Shown in pieces: positions 7,075 to 14,104 of a stretch of 21,033 bases of DNA; the first letter of the stretch is position 1; each line of letters starts with the position of its first letter. This stretch comes from G039029935 sp039029935 (GTDB lineage: Bacteria > Chloroflexota > Anaerolineae > Caldilineales > Caldilineaceae), in the NCBI GenBank assembly GCA_039029935.1, contig JBCCFC010000058.1, positions 1 through 21,033 of the forward strand, read 5' to 3'. The position numbers and the translations under genes are program-made. Below the pieces are notes generated by a model, which saw only the letters and a list, made by a program, of their open reading frames with translations, ran no database searches and had not been told where the DNA came from.

Positions 7075-7925
7075 TGACAAACGAAATCAATCTACATCAA
7101 GACGAATTGCGTTCATTGACACAAGAAATGCTTTACACAACAGTGGGTGATGTTCCCTATGCTGTTGTTACGTGGGACAGTGACGAACAAGGCCGCTACA
7201 CATTTGAGAAGTTTCTGTGTGCGCAAGCTGCACTGACGCCTCTAACCCCAGAGGAGTTTGCCAACCTATTCAATCACCTGCAATCAACAGAAATTCAACA
7301 GGCAATGCAGGCATTATTGGACCTTGCCAGCCAGCAGCTATCATCGCTGACACTCTATGCCTTCAGCGTCCCCGATACAACTCCTATCTATGGTGATATG
7401 CCGCCTGTGGACCAAGAAGAATTGGGGCCACCGGGGATACCAGTTCTGATAGGATTTGATGGATGCCACCATATTGGCCTGATCCCACAACAAAGCTATG
7501 CCAAACCACAGGCCATAGATGCTGATGAACTCGTTGAGCAATTCCACACCATCAGCCAAGACATGCTCTACGATTTAGGCAGTAGCTGGCGTGTGAAACC
7601 AGAGTGGGTCATCGTGCGCACCCACACACGAGACGAACTGATTCTCAAGCTGTTGACCCAAGCGGGCTATCTCACCTATGAATCATGGGACAAATTTTGG
7701 CGCATCACAGAACGTTTGGCAGCACTGGATGAGGGCGAAGAGCGCGATGACTATCTCGATATGGATATGGCGTTACGCACCCATTGCCAGAGCCAGCTTG
7801 TTGATGCGCGTATTCACACATTGCAATATGTCATTGGTGGTGAATGGTATGCGGTCCATTATGTGCTTGGATATACAAATATACGTAATGTGGTTGGTGT
7901 GATGACCAGTAGCTTTACGTTTTAG
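7074..7925 (+). CDS. Protein of unknown function, coupled to the CPBP gene
   Basis: A 283-residue soluble, acidic protein; I do not recognise the family. Visible blocks are TFEKFLCAQAALTPLTPEEF, GIPVLIGFDGCHHIGLIP and the acidic DEGEERDDYLDMDMA stretch; no signal peptide or membrane segment is seen. AGGAGG at 7062-7067 is 6 bases before ATG 7074, which overlaps the CPBP stop codon by one base; an alternative ATG at 7071 is only 3 bases from the site. The overlap indicates translational coupling with the upstream protease gene. It ends ten bases from a convergent small gene. Confidence 0.75.
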   Translation: MTNEINLHQDELRSLTQEMLYTTVGDVPYAVVTWDSDEQGRYTFEKFLCAQAALTPLTPEEFANLFNHLQSTEIQQAMQALLDLASQQLSSLTLYAFSVPDTTPIYGDMPPVDQEELGPPGIPVLIGFDGCHHIGLIPQQSYAKPQAIDADELVEQFHTISQDMLYDLGSSWRVKPEWVIVRTHTRDELILKLLTQAGYLTYESWDKFWRITERLAALDEGEERDDYLDMDMALRTHCQSQLVDARIHTLQYVIGGEWYAVHYVLGYTNIRNVVGVMTSSFTF

Positions 7926-7935
7926 GGGCAAACGA

Positions 7936-8043
7936 TTACTGCTGTAAATATTCATCAAGCGCATCGGTCAATTCGCCAACATCTAGGTCCGACAACGGGT
8001 CCTCCACCTCGCGTTCGCCTATCTTGCTAGGTTTACAATACAT
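7936..8043 (-). CDS. Small acidic peptide (35 aa) at the end of the nuclease-like operon
   Basis: A frame of 35 codons, MYCKPSKIGEREVEDPLSDL followed by an acidic tail ending in DALDEYLQQ. Its ATG lies one base after the stop codon of the nuclease-like gene and has no ribosome site of its own, so it would be made by re-initiation. About a third of the residues are Asp or Glu. No family is recognised. Position and acidity would fit a partner or inhibitor of the upstream protein, but that is a guess, and a chance frame is possible. Confidence 0.4.
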   Translation of the reverse strand: MYCKPSKIGEREVEDPLSDLDVGELTDALDEYLQQ

Positions 8044-8044
8044 A

Positions 8045-8524
8045 TCAATGTTCAATAATCGGCCATTCATCCCAGTTATCAAGATAGTGTGAAAAATCCT
8101 GTCCACCACAAGTTATCTCTGAATTATCATACCGAAAATAGAAGGTGACATTCCCAGATTGTGTGAGTGAACCAACCCCATGAAGCCTATGGCTATCGAA
8201 GAGAATATCTCGTGGGATAACAATGAAAGGATTCCATTGCTTATTCAGTCTGCTTGCAAATACAAATGTAACCTCTGGTAGAATAAATTGGGATAACTGC
8301 GAGAAACGTACACTGTATCTCAGGCTATAACCTTGTTGTAACGCAGTTGCAGAGGCAGTTTTAACTTGGATTCGGGACAAATTCCCATCCTCATCTCGTA
8401 AAACAAGCAGATCATCGCCAATATCAACTTCTGGTACAGCTACATTCCAGCCCCGTAACAAAAACTCTGCCATCACCGCCATCTGCCCAGCACGACCAAT
8501 ATAGAGGTTGGTTTTATTGGACAT
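8045..8524 (-). CDS. Putative PD-(D/E)XK nuclease-like protein
   Basis: A 159-residue protein. The N-terminal block has the pattern of the PD-(D/E)XK endonuclease-like fold: YIGRAGQMAVMAEFLLRGWN (first helix, with Glu20), VPEVDIGDDLLVL (candidate Asp37/Asp38) and RIQVKTA (Q-x-K with Lys55). Group I intron-type and DUF4365-type nucleases share this layout. The C-terminal half is not recognised. ATG at 8524, after GGAG with a 5-base gap, is preferred over the longer frame to 8575. It overlaps the upstream 97-residue gene by 11 bases, which points to coupled expression. It could be a homing, restriction or toxin-like nuclease, or an inactive relative. Confidence 0.68.
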   Translation of the reverse strand: MSNKTNLYIGRAGQMAVMAEFLLRGWNVAVPEVDIGDDLLVLRDEDGNLSRIQVKTASATALQQGYSLRYSVRFSQLSQFILPEVTFVFASRLNKQWNPFIVIPRDILFDSHRLHGVGSLTQSGNVTFYFRYDNSEITCGGQDFSHYLDNWDEWPIIEH

Positions 8525-8807
8525 GGTGACTCCGCGAATTATAAACTTCTTGACCAGTAACGGGGTTAATAACACTAAACTGGTTAAGTTCGTCTAATCC
8601 AGAAAGACCAGTCAGCAGTGCCAAAATTTGAGGCCACATCAAGGATTGTATATCGTCCATTTTACCTCTAGTATCAAATGATATAAAGATACTCTTAACT
8701 GGCTTGGTAGTTGGATATTGCTTTTGTAACCACTGACGACTTAGAGGATGTAAACGAAATGTGTAACCTTCCAGTTGTTTTCCCATATCAATTACAATTG
8801 AGTTCAT
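8514..8807 (-). CDS. Small protein of unknown function, first gene of the nuclease-like operon
   Basis: A 97-residue protein starting MNSIVIDMGKQLEGYTFRLH; I do not recognise a family. The open frame extends to 8966, but ATG 8807 has a near-perfect AGGAGGAG ribosome site, so the shorter form is chosen. Features: a basic, Gln/Lys-rich segment LSRQWLQKQYPTTKPVKS, then FISFDTRGKMDD and a hydrophobic stretch WPQILALLTGLSGLDEL. It overlaps the nuclease-like gene by 11 bases. A role as partner or regulator of that protein is suggested only by position. Confidence 0.62.
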   Translation of the reverse strand: MNSIVIDMGKQLEGYTFRLHPLSRQWLQKQYPTTKPVKSIFISFDTRGKMDDIQSLMWPQILALLTGLSGLDELNQFSVINPVTGQEVYNSRSHHVQ

Positions 8808-8912
8808 AATACTCCTCCTATTTAACTTACAAAAATCATTACGTTCAATACAGTTTAAAAGAACAGTTTTACTCAAATAATCATCACTAAGAAATTGCAT
8901 AAGGGTATGAAT

Positions 8913-8940
8913 ATTATACAGTGGGCGAGTTGTCAGCCAA
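8913..8940 (-). promoter_or_regulatory. Probable promoter of the nuclease-like operon
   Basis: On the minus strand a perfect TATAAT (8913-8918) is preceded by TTGGCT (8935-8940) at 16 bases. The leader to the 97-residue gene would be about 100 bases. The region 8808-9075 shows nothing else except a 10-base direct repeat, TCTAACATA(T/A), at 9015-9034. Confidence 0.5.
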
Positions 8941-9075
8941 TAAGCTATCCAAGCAGATGTGACCAAATATTACGATTCATCTGTGCTTCTAGCATGTCTA
9001 TCCGCCCCTGTGCGTCTAACATATTCTAACATAAATATTGCTTATATTATTTATTTTGATATTTCGTTTTTGGCT

Positions 9076-10707
9076 TTAACCATGAATGTTATTCATGCCC
9101 CAGTAAGCATATAGCCGGGGCAGCAACACCGACCATTCAATCACACCCACATCTGTCGCCCACCGCTCAAATTCACCAAGCAGTTGCTGTGTCAACGGTT
9201 CATGTCGACCGATAAGGTTGTGCAACTCTGTGCGGTCCATGTCCATGTCGTACAGTTCCCATGGCTGTTTATATTGACGCACCAGTTTGAAGTTGTCCAG
9301 CCGCACCGCACAGTTGCCTTCATGCTCCCAGAAAATTGGCTGTTGGCGCATCCACGACTGCCCTTCTAGCATCGGCAACAGACTTTCACCATCGGGTACA
9401 GGAATTTCGTGATTGTTATATTCACGCGGATAAGATGCTCCGGTCGCTGCCAAAATTGTTGGCAGGATATCGACCAAATGACAGGGCGTATGTTGGATAT
9501 GGGATTTCTGCTGGTCGTTCTCCAAGCGCGCAGGCCAGTGGGCAATCAACGGCGTTGAGATGCCGCCTTCATGCACCCAATGCTTGAACAGTCGGAAAGG
9601 TGCGTTGGAGACATTGGCCCAAGGCAAATCATAGCTCATGTAGGTCAGCGGTCCACCCGGCAGCACGTCGGGTCGATTGCCCATCGTGATTTGACGACCA
9701 TCGTTGGTGACATCGGGCATAAACTTGGCCCAACCATCCTCGGCCATAAATTCTGCACAGCCACCATTGTCGGACAGAAAGAGAATCAGTGTATCCTCAT
9801 CTTGTCCCAACTGCTTGAGCGTGTCCAGTAACCGACCGATGCTCTGGTCCATGCGGTCGATCATGGCAGCATAGACGGCCATCCGTTGTGCCTCCCATGC
9901 TTTGTGGGGAACATCGGCCCAAGGTGGTGCGGACGCATCACGCGGTGAAATGTCCCAGGGCTGTTGCAACAGACCGCGACTGTTCATCTCCTCATGGCGC
10001 GCCGTGCGGACAGCATCCCACCCTTGGTCATAAATGCCTTCATAACGAGCGATGTCCTCGGCAGGCGCATGAAGCGGCCAATGGGGAGCAGTATGGGCAA
10101 GGTAGAGAAAGAAGGGCTTGTCATCGGCGACACTCTGCGTCACCATGTCAATGGCTTTGTCAGTGATGGCATCGGTGAAGTAATAATCATCACTTGAGAC
10201 TTCCACCTGCACATCATCCTCCATGATGTAGTGGGGTGAGAAAAAATTTGTCACACCGTCAATGATGCCATAATAGCGGTCAAAGCCCCGTTGACGCGGT
10301 GTGGGAAAGCCTTCTGCGCCGGGTCGCCATTCGTCTGTGCGGCGCGCATAATACTCGCCACCCACATGCCATTTTCCCGACATCAGCGTACGATAGCCTG
10401 ACAGTTGCAGCACCTCGGCAATTGTCACCGCATTGTCCGCCAAACGACCCTGATAGGCTGGCTCACCCAAGTCTGCTGTCATATGACCCACGCCAGCGCG
10501 GTGCGGATAGAGTCCGGTGAGCAATGAGGCACGGGAGGGGCAGCAACGTGCGCCATTGTACATCGACGTGCAGAGAACGCCTTCGTTGGCGAGTCGATCC
10601 AGGTTGGGTGTGCGAATCTCCGACCCCATGATGCCAAGGTCGGCAAAACCCATGTCATCGACGAGGATGAGGATGACGTTGGGGCGTTTGGTGTTGGTTT
10701 GCTGCAT
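9076..10707 (-). CDS. Sulfatase (arylsulfatase-like, formylglycine-dependent)
   Basis: A 543-residue alkaline-phosphatase-fold sulfatase without an obvious signal peptide. RPNVILILVDDMGFADLG holds the metal-binding Asp17/Asp18. ARCCPSRASLLTGLYPHRAG contains the C-x-P-S-R signature, in which Cys55 should be converted to formylglycine. SGKWHVGG, HTAPHWPLHAP and LSDNGG supply the other expected active-site Lys, His and Asp/Asn residues. The C-terminal part (EHEGNCAVRLDNFKLVRQYK, then WELYDMDMDRTELHNL) is the usual small subdomain. It resembles the arylsulfatase group whose motif reads RCCP(S/T)RASLLTGLYPH. ATG 10707 follows GAGG at 6 bases. No maturation enzyme is in the window. It presumably releases sulfate from a carbohydrate or aryl ester. 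Confidence 0.94.
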   Translation of the reverse strand: MQQTNTKRPNVILILVDDMGFADLGIMGSEIRTPNLDRLANEGVLCTSMYNGARCCPSRASLLTGLYPHRAGVGHMTADLGEPAYQGRLADNAVTIAEVLQLSGYRTLMSGKWHVGGEYYARRTDEWRPGAEGFPTPRQRGFDRYYGIIDGVTNFFSPHYIMEDDVQVEVSSDDYYFTDAITDKAIDMVTQSVADDKPFFLYLAHTAPHWPLHAPAEDIARYEGIYDQGWDAVRTARHEEMNSRGLLQQPWDISPRDASAPPWADVPHKAWEAQRMAVYAAMIDRMDQSIGRLLDTLKQLGQDEDTLILFLSDNGGCAEFMAEDGWAKFMPDVTNDGRQITMGNRPDVLPGGPLTYMSYDLPWANVSNAPFRLFKHWVHEGGISTPLIAHWPARLENDQQKSHIQHTPCHLVDILPTILAATGASYPREYNNHEIPVPDGESLLPMLEGQSWMRQQPIFWEHEGNCAVRLDNFKLVRQYKQPWELYDMDMDRTELHNLIGRHEPLTQQLLGEFERWATDVGVIEWSVLLPRLYAYWGMNNIHG

Positions 10708-10754
10708 GTTTTACCTCATTGGATTATGACCAAAATCTAAATAGAAATTCCAGT

Positions 10755-10784
10755 TTGCACTAAAGCGTTTTACTAATGTATAAT
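10755..10784 (+). promoter_or_regulatory. Promoter of the toxin-antitoxin pair
   Basis: TTGCAC (10755-10760) and a perfect TATAAT (10779-10784) on the plus strand are 18 bases apart. Transcription would start near 10791, at the edge of the dyad 10794-10819. Confidence 0.7.
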
Positions 10785-10793
10785 TATGTTTAA

Positions 10794-10819
10794 CACTCAT
10801 TATCATAATCTAATGAGTG
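10794..10819. promoter_or_regulatory. Dyad operator of the toxin-antitoxin pair
   Basis: CACTCATTA and TAATGAGTG are perfectly complementary 9-base arms around an 8-base centre, directly downstream of the -10 box. This position and the ribbon-helix-helix-like antitoxin suggest autorepression. Confidence 0.65.
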
Positions 10820-10858
10820 ATAGACAAGCAAGGGGTTCTGATTTTCTAGGAGGATTTT

Positions 10859-11191
10859 ATGGAAGATGCAATGGTAATGGGTTCAGCCAAACATCGTCTT
10901 AATACCCATTTAACCGAGGATGCCTATGATATTTTGATTCGGTATACCTCACCTCGCACTGTTGGAAAATTTTTGTCCAATTTGTTGGTTAATTATCATA
11001 ACCAACGGTCTTTATTAGAACGGGTCGAATCTGCTGAAAAGGAAATTGCTGATATCAAGGCGCAGGTTGTTCTTGATGAAGTCAAAAACAGGTTAAAGAC
11101 TGCACTACTGAATCCGGAAGAAGAAACTATACCGTTTGAACAAGTCATAAAGGAACTAAATTTAAATGTGGACTATCAGCCTCAGACGTAA
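10859..11191 (+). CDS. Putative antitoxin of a RelE/ParE-like pair
   Basis: A 110-residue protein. The N-terminal part (KHRLNTHLTEDAYDILIRY, then SPRTVGKFLSNLLVNY) fits a ribbon-helix-helix-like DNA-binding segment. It is followed by a charged probable coiled coil (LLERVESAEKEIADIKAQ) and an acidic tail that would wrap the toxin. ATG is 5 bases after AGGAGG. The last 26 bases overlap the toxin gene, the normal arrangement for type II pairs. The exact antitoxin family is not certain. Confidence 0.75.
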   Translation: MEDAMVMGSAKHRLNTHLTEDAYDILIRYTSPRTVGKFLSNLLVNYHNQRSLLERVESAEKEIADIKAQVVLDEVKNRLKTALLNPEEETIPFEQVIKELNLNVDYQPQT

Positions 11192-11414
11192 CGCAGTCCA
11201 AGAGTTGTATCAAGTCGAACGTCGAGTCCGTGCGGACGTATCATCTTTCATTTCCGGGCTATCGAAAGACCCACATCCAAAGGGTTCACAATTGGTTGAT
11301 GAAGATGATGCAATTTATCGGGCATTTATCTCCATGTATGAAATCTACTATTCGCTACAGGACAATAATTGGCTTGTTGTATTGAGGATTAAATTACGGG
11401 ATGATATGGCATAG
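11166..11414 (+). CDS. RelE/ParE-family toxin-like protein
   Basis: An 82-residue protein with the compact RelE/ParE pattern: SLRRNAVQELYQVERRVRAD as first helices, LSKDPHPKGSQLVDEDDAIYR entering the beta sheet, and MYEIYYSLQDNNWLVVLRI as the final strands. RelE members cleave mRNA on the ribosome and ParE members poison gyrase; the sequence does not decide between them. ATG 11166 lies inside the antitoxin gene, about 11 bases after AAGGA. Confidence 0.8.
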   Translation: MWTISLRRNAVQELYQVERRVRADVSSFISGLSKDPHPKGSQLVDEDDAIYRAFISMYEIYYSLQDNNWLVVLRIKLRDDMA

Positions 11415-11494
11415 TATCACGTTTGTTATAGTACGTTTAACTCAAGGTCGTCGATTCTGTCTCAAGTATTTGAGTTTAACATATGTCGTCATAC

Positions 11495-11540
11495 AAAAAA
11501 AGCAGATGAAAGGTTATGTTAGCTTTTCATCTGTTTTTTT
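11495..11540. terminator. Bidirectional intrinsic terminator
   Basis: CAGATGAAAGG (11503-11513) pairs with CTTTTCATCTG (11523-11533, one G-U), followed by T7 at 11534-11540. An A-run upstream (11495-11501) provides the T-tract for the other strand. It serves the toxin gene on the plus strand and the membrane-protein gene that ends at 11567 on the minus strand. Confidence 0.85.
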
Positions 11541-11566
11541 AACAGAAAATAGGTTTGTGTAACGAG

Positions 11567-12292
11567 CTAAACAGTCGCCCCAACTTGGCTACCAGAAATC
11601 GGTACATCAACGGATGACTGCGCCTCTTGCTTCAACCAATAGGTCCGCAGCGTCACAATCTGGAGCAAAATCCCCAGCGGTGGCCCCAAGAAGAGCGGGA
11701 TGAAGCTGATCGGGAACAGGTCCAATCCATCCCCACCATAAATGAAGGCAGAAGCGGGTGCGACGATCAGATCACCGATGCCAAAGATGCTCCATAAGAT
11801 AAGGGCGACCCCGTGATAGCGCACATTACGCATCACCATCCAACCGACAGGCAGCGCAAAGATGCCTGTGAGGACATCACCGACGCCAGCATTGATGGCA
11901 AAGCCACTGGTCAGTACACCTTCGGTCAGGAATGGGTAGAGGAAAATGCCGCCTGCCACACGGTAGAATTGGAGAAAGACCAGCCAGTGCGTGGGCATGA
12001 CCGCCAGTAGTCGTTTGATTGGTCGCCAGAAGGTGAGCAATGTGCCAAGGATGATTGGTGGTGCGGCAAACATCCCCACCAACGGGAATCCTATTTCACC
12101 CATCGTACTGACAGTGAAGCCCACGCTGTACCAAATGCTCACAATCGCCAGAAGCAGCCATTGAACGCCGCGCTCTTTTGGGCGGAGCTTGCTCGCTGCT
12201 GCGCCAATAAAGGCGGCTGAGGCCAGTAATGTGAATAGCCCAACACCCATAATAAATATCGTTGATCCCAATAGTTGACTTTCGCTTAACAT
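11567..12292 (-). CDS. Polytopic membrane protein of unknown function, MarR-linked
   Basis: A 241-residue, very hydrophobic protein with about seven membrane segments, for example STIFIMGVGLFTLLASAAFI near the N-terminus and FIPLFLGPPLGILLQIVTL near the C-terminus, ending in a polar cytoplasmic-like tail. I do not recognise the family. ATG 12292 follows AAGGAG at 7 bases. It stands just downstream of a MarR regulator gene on the same strand and carries in its leader the same palindrome as that regulator, so it is probably the regulator's target. Confidence 0.8.
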   Translation of the reverse strand: MLSESQLLGSTIFIMGVGLFTLLASAAFIGAAASKLRPKERGVQWLLLAIVSIWYSVGFTVSTMGEIGFPLVGMFAAPPIILGTLLTFWRPIKRLLAVMPTHWLVFLQFYRVAGGIFLYPFLTEGVLTSGFAINAGVGDVLTGIFALPVGWMVMRNVRYHGVALILWSIFGIGDLIVAPASAFIYGGDGLDLFPISFIPLFLGPPLGILLQIVTLRTYWLKQEAQSSVDVPISGSQVGATV

Positions 12293-12313
12293 ATGATTGC
12301 TCCTTATTCAATT

Positions 12314-12329
12314 ACATGTATATGCATGT
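12314..12329. promoter_or_regulatory. Probable MarR operator, site 2 (membrane-protein gene)
   Basis: ACATGTATATGCATGT, a near-perfect palindrome (14 of 16 positions), lies 22 bases before the membrane-protein start codon. Its core ATGTATATGCAT differs by one base from the perfect palindrome in front of the MarR gene. Confidence 0.72.
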
Positions 12330-12344
12330 TTATACTAAAATAAT

Positions 12345-12379
12345 ACAGGCTGGAAGCCTGTAGCGGACATCCTGTCTGC
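12345..12379. repeat. Double hairpin with complementary loops
   Basis: Hairpin one: ACAGGCT (12345-12351), loop GGA, AGCCTGT (12355-12361). Hairpin two: GCGGACA (12363-12369), loop TCC, TGTCTGC (12373-12379, one G-U). The loops GGA and TCC are complementary. It lies between the MarR stop and the membrane-protein operator and has no T-run. Confidence 0.7.
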
Positions 12380-12388
12380 GCCACTATA

Positions 12389-12847
12389 TTACATCTGCGT
12401 AATCTCCACAACTTCATCGATCAAATCCAGCAACTGACGCGCCTTCTCGTCACCCAGCCGCGCCCACACGCGCTGCTGAACCTCACGCCATTGCGGATAG
12501 GTTTCATCCACAACCTGCTGGCCTACCCCGGTTACGTTGACAATGCGTTCACGGCGGTCCTCGCCACGCACAATCTCGACATAACCGCTTTGACGCAATT
12601 TCTCAACGCTGCGTGTCACTGTCGTCTGGTCCATCACCATATAGTGCGCCAACTGTGTAATCGTGCAGCCCACCCCACTCATTTTGGCAATGCCTGCAAT
12701 GGTGGAAAGCAGCGTAAATTGAGTTCCCTGCAACCCGCTATCGGCCAACTCAGTGACATAGAGTTTGGTGATGGCACGGGATGCTTTGCGGAGGTTGGCA
12801 TTGATGCAGTTTTGTGGGTTGTTGATTTCTCTTGTTTGATTTGTCAT
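12389..12847 (-). CDS. MarR-family transcriptional regulator
   Basis: A 152-residue winged-helix regulator. TITQLAHYMVMDQTTVTRSV and EKLRQSGYVEIV form the helix-turn-helix, and RGEDRRERIVNVTGVGQQV is the wing with its conserved Asp-Arg. The open frame reaches 12958, but ATG 12847 (MTNQTREINNPQ) gives the normal family length and keeps the operator and promoter outside the gene; its ribosome site is weak. It probably represses itself and the downstream membrane protein via the sites at 12864-12879 and 12314-12329. The ligand is unknown. Confidence 0.92.
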   Translation of the reverse strand: MTNQTREINNPQNCINANLRKASRAITKLYVTELADSGLQGTQFTLLSTIAGIAKMSGVGCTITQLAHYMVMDQTTVTRSVEKLRQSGYVEIVRGEDRRERIVNVTGVGQQVVDETYPQWREVQQRVWARLGDEKARQLLDLIDEVVEITQM

Positions 12848-12863
12848 GTTTAAAAATCCATTT

Positions 12864-12879
12864 ATATGTATATACATGT
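12864..12879. promoter_or_regulatory. Probable MarR operator, site 1 (autoregulation)
   Basis: The 12-base perfect palindrome ATGTATATACAT (12866-12877) inside ATATGTATATACATGT. It follows immediately, on the minus strand, an extended -10 box TG-T-TACAAT (12880-12888), so binding would block transcription of the MarR gene. Confidence 0.72.
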
Positions 12880-12942
12880 ATTGTAACAGGCTTGTTTCCT
12901 CATTGACGTAAAATAGCCTCCAATTATCACTGTATGTATAGG

Positions 12943-12970
12943 TTGACAATGACACCACTCTGCTTAATAA
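12943..12970 (+). promoter_or_regulatory. Promoter of the homocysteine S-methyltransferase-like gene
   Basis: TTGACA (12943-12948) and TAATAA (12965-12970) on the plus strand with a 16-base gap. The leader would be about 50 bases. It is divergent from the MarR promoter. Confidence 0.6.
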
Positions 12971-13026
12971 TGCCAGTTCATATCCATTTCATTACAGCAA
13001 TTTTAGACAACAGGTGTAGATTGATT

Positions 13027-13935
13027 ATGAATTTTACAAAACAAACCTATCTATTGGACGGCGGTATGGGTCAAGAGCTTCTCAAGCGAGGACTTAAAGA
13101 GAACAACGTTCTGTGGTCTGCTGCCGCCTTAGTCAGCGATCCTGCGTTGGTACAGACAATCCATGAAGACTATATTCAGGCGGGTGCTGATATCATCATC
13201 ACCAACACATACACAGCGACGCGTATCCGTTTTGACCAGTGTGGTTTGACGGACCGCTTTGTCGAACTCAACCAATTGGCTGGAACGTTGGCACAACAGG
13301 CGAGAGAACAACAGGCCAACCCCAATGTATTGATTGCTGGCTCATTGCCGCCTTACTATGGAACCTATCGTCCTGAGAATGCGCGCTCGTTTGAGGAGAG
13401 CTTTCCATTGTATCAAGAACAGGCTGACATTTTGGCACCCTATGTTGACTTCTTTCTCTGCGAAACCATGTCCACCGCAGAGGAGGCACACGCCGCCGCC
13501 ACTGCCGCCGCTAGCACAGGCAAACCGGTGTGGGTATCTTGGACCTTAGCCGATGGGGGTGCGGATACACTGCGGAGTGGCGAGACCATTGCAGAGGCTG
13601 CGCAGGCACTGGTAGAACTCCCCATTGAGGCATTTTTGGTCAACTGTTGTGTACCCGAAAGTGTCACTGCCGCCATGCCACAATTAGCAAAACTTGATGC
13701 CCCATTTATCGGTGGGTATGCCAACGGATTTGTCGGTATCCCACAAGATTGGCAAATGGACAACAGCATCGATGCGCTGGGTTCACGTACAGATTTGACA
13801 CCTGGTACTTATGCCGAGTACGTCCAGCATTGGCTGGCAGCGGGTGCGCGTATTGTTGGCGGCTGTTGCGAGATTGGCCCAGCTCATATCGCACGCCTAC
13901 GACGACTGATTGATGGGTTGCCCAATAGAGATTAG
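13027..13935 (+). CDS. Homocysteine S-methyltransferase-family protein
   Basis: A 302-residue TIM-barrel protein. YLLDGGMGQELLKRG opens the barrel. VNCCVPESV and GGCCEIGPAHI supply the cysteines that bind the catalytic zinc in this family, which transfers a methyl group from S-methylmethionine, S-adenosylmethionine or a similar donor to homocysteine. GADIIITNTYTATR and FFLCETMSTAEEA are further family blocks. The open frame begins at 12934, but those first 31 codons overlap the promoter; ATG 13027 fits the family start, with AGGTG about ten bases before. No methionine-cycle neighbour is present, so the true methyl donor is open. Confidence 0.9.
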   Translation: MNFTKQTYLLDGGMGQELLKRGLKENNVLWSAAALVSDPALVQTIHEDYIQAGADIIITNTYTATRIRFDQCGLTDRFVELNQLAGTLAQQAREQQANPNVLIAGSLPPYYGTYRPENARSFEESFPLYQEQADILAPYVDFFLCETMSTAEEAHAAATAAASTGKPVWVSWTLADGGADTLRSGETIAEAAQALVELPIEAFLVNCCVPESVTAAMPQLAKLDAPFIGGYANGFVGIPQDWQMDNSIDALGSRTDLTPGTYAEYVQHWLAAGARIVGGCCEIGPAHIARLRRLIDGLPNRD

Positions 13936-14011
13936 TGATATGCTGAGGTCTCCTAGATTGGACCCATCTCCCTGTCTCAATATACTCTCAACAAAACTTG
14001 CATAATTTTGC

Positions 14012-14029
14012 TTGTGCATTTTTTCACAA
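14012..14029. promoter_or_regulatory. Rex-box-like operator O1
   Basis: TTGTG-N8-CACAA over 18 bases, ending 5 bases before the -35 box at 14035. It keeps the outer five positions of each arm of the O3 palindrome. Confidence 0.5.
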
Positions 14030-14034
14030 AAGGG

Positions 14035-14063
14035 TTGACAACGCTTGTGAAATATTTTACAAT
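14035..14063 (+). promoter_or_regulatory. Consensus promoter of the nucleotidyltransferase gene
   Basis: TTGACA (14035-14040) and TACAAT (14058-14063) are exactly 17 bases apart on the plus strand. The expected start is near 14070, with a leader of about 90 bases that contains the O3 dyad and the hairpin 14105-14126. Confidence 0.82.
14045..14062. promoter_or_regulatory. Rex-box-like operator O2
   Basis: TTGTGAA-ATAT-TTTACAA over 18 bases, one base off a perfect dyad. It fills the space between -35 and -10 and covers most of the -10 box. Confidence 0.6.
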
Positions 14064-14070
14064 CAACTTT

Positions 14071-14094
14071 AACTTGTGAATTACTTCACAAGTT
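14071..14094. promoter_or_regulatory. Rex-box-like operator O3 (perfect dyad)
   Basis: AACTTGTGAA and TTCACAAGTT are perfect 10-base arms around TTAC. The inner 18 bases, TTGTGAA-N4-TTCACAA (14074-14091), equal the consensus known for the redox repressor Rex, which senses the NADH/NAD+ ratio. The site starts at the expected transcription start. The Rex assignment rests on the motif alone. Confidence 0.65.
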
Positions 14095-14104
14095 GACTTT
14101 TAAG

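Noticed and set aside
8808..8966. N-terminal extension of the 97-residue protein
   Set aside because: It runs through the TATAAT box and the AGGAGGAG ribosome site that precedes ATG 8807.
12934..13026. N-terminal extension of the homocysteine methyltransferase-like protein
   Set aside because: It overlaps a TTGACA-16-TAATAA promoter and does not resemble the family's N-terminus.
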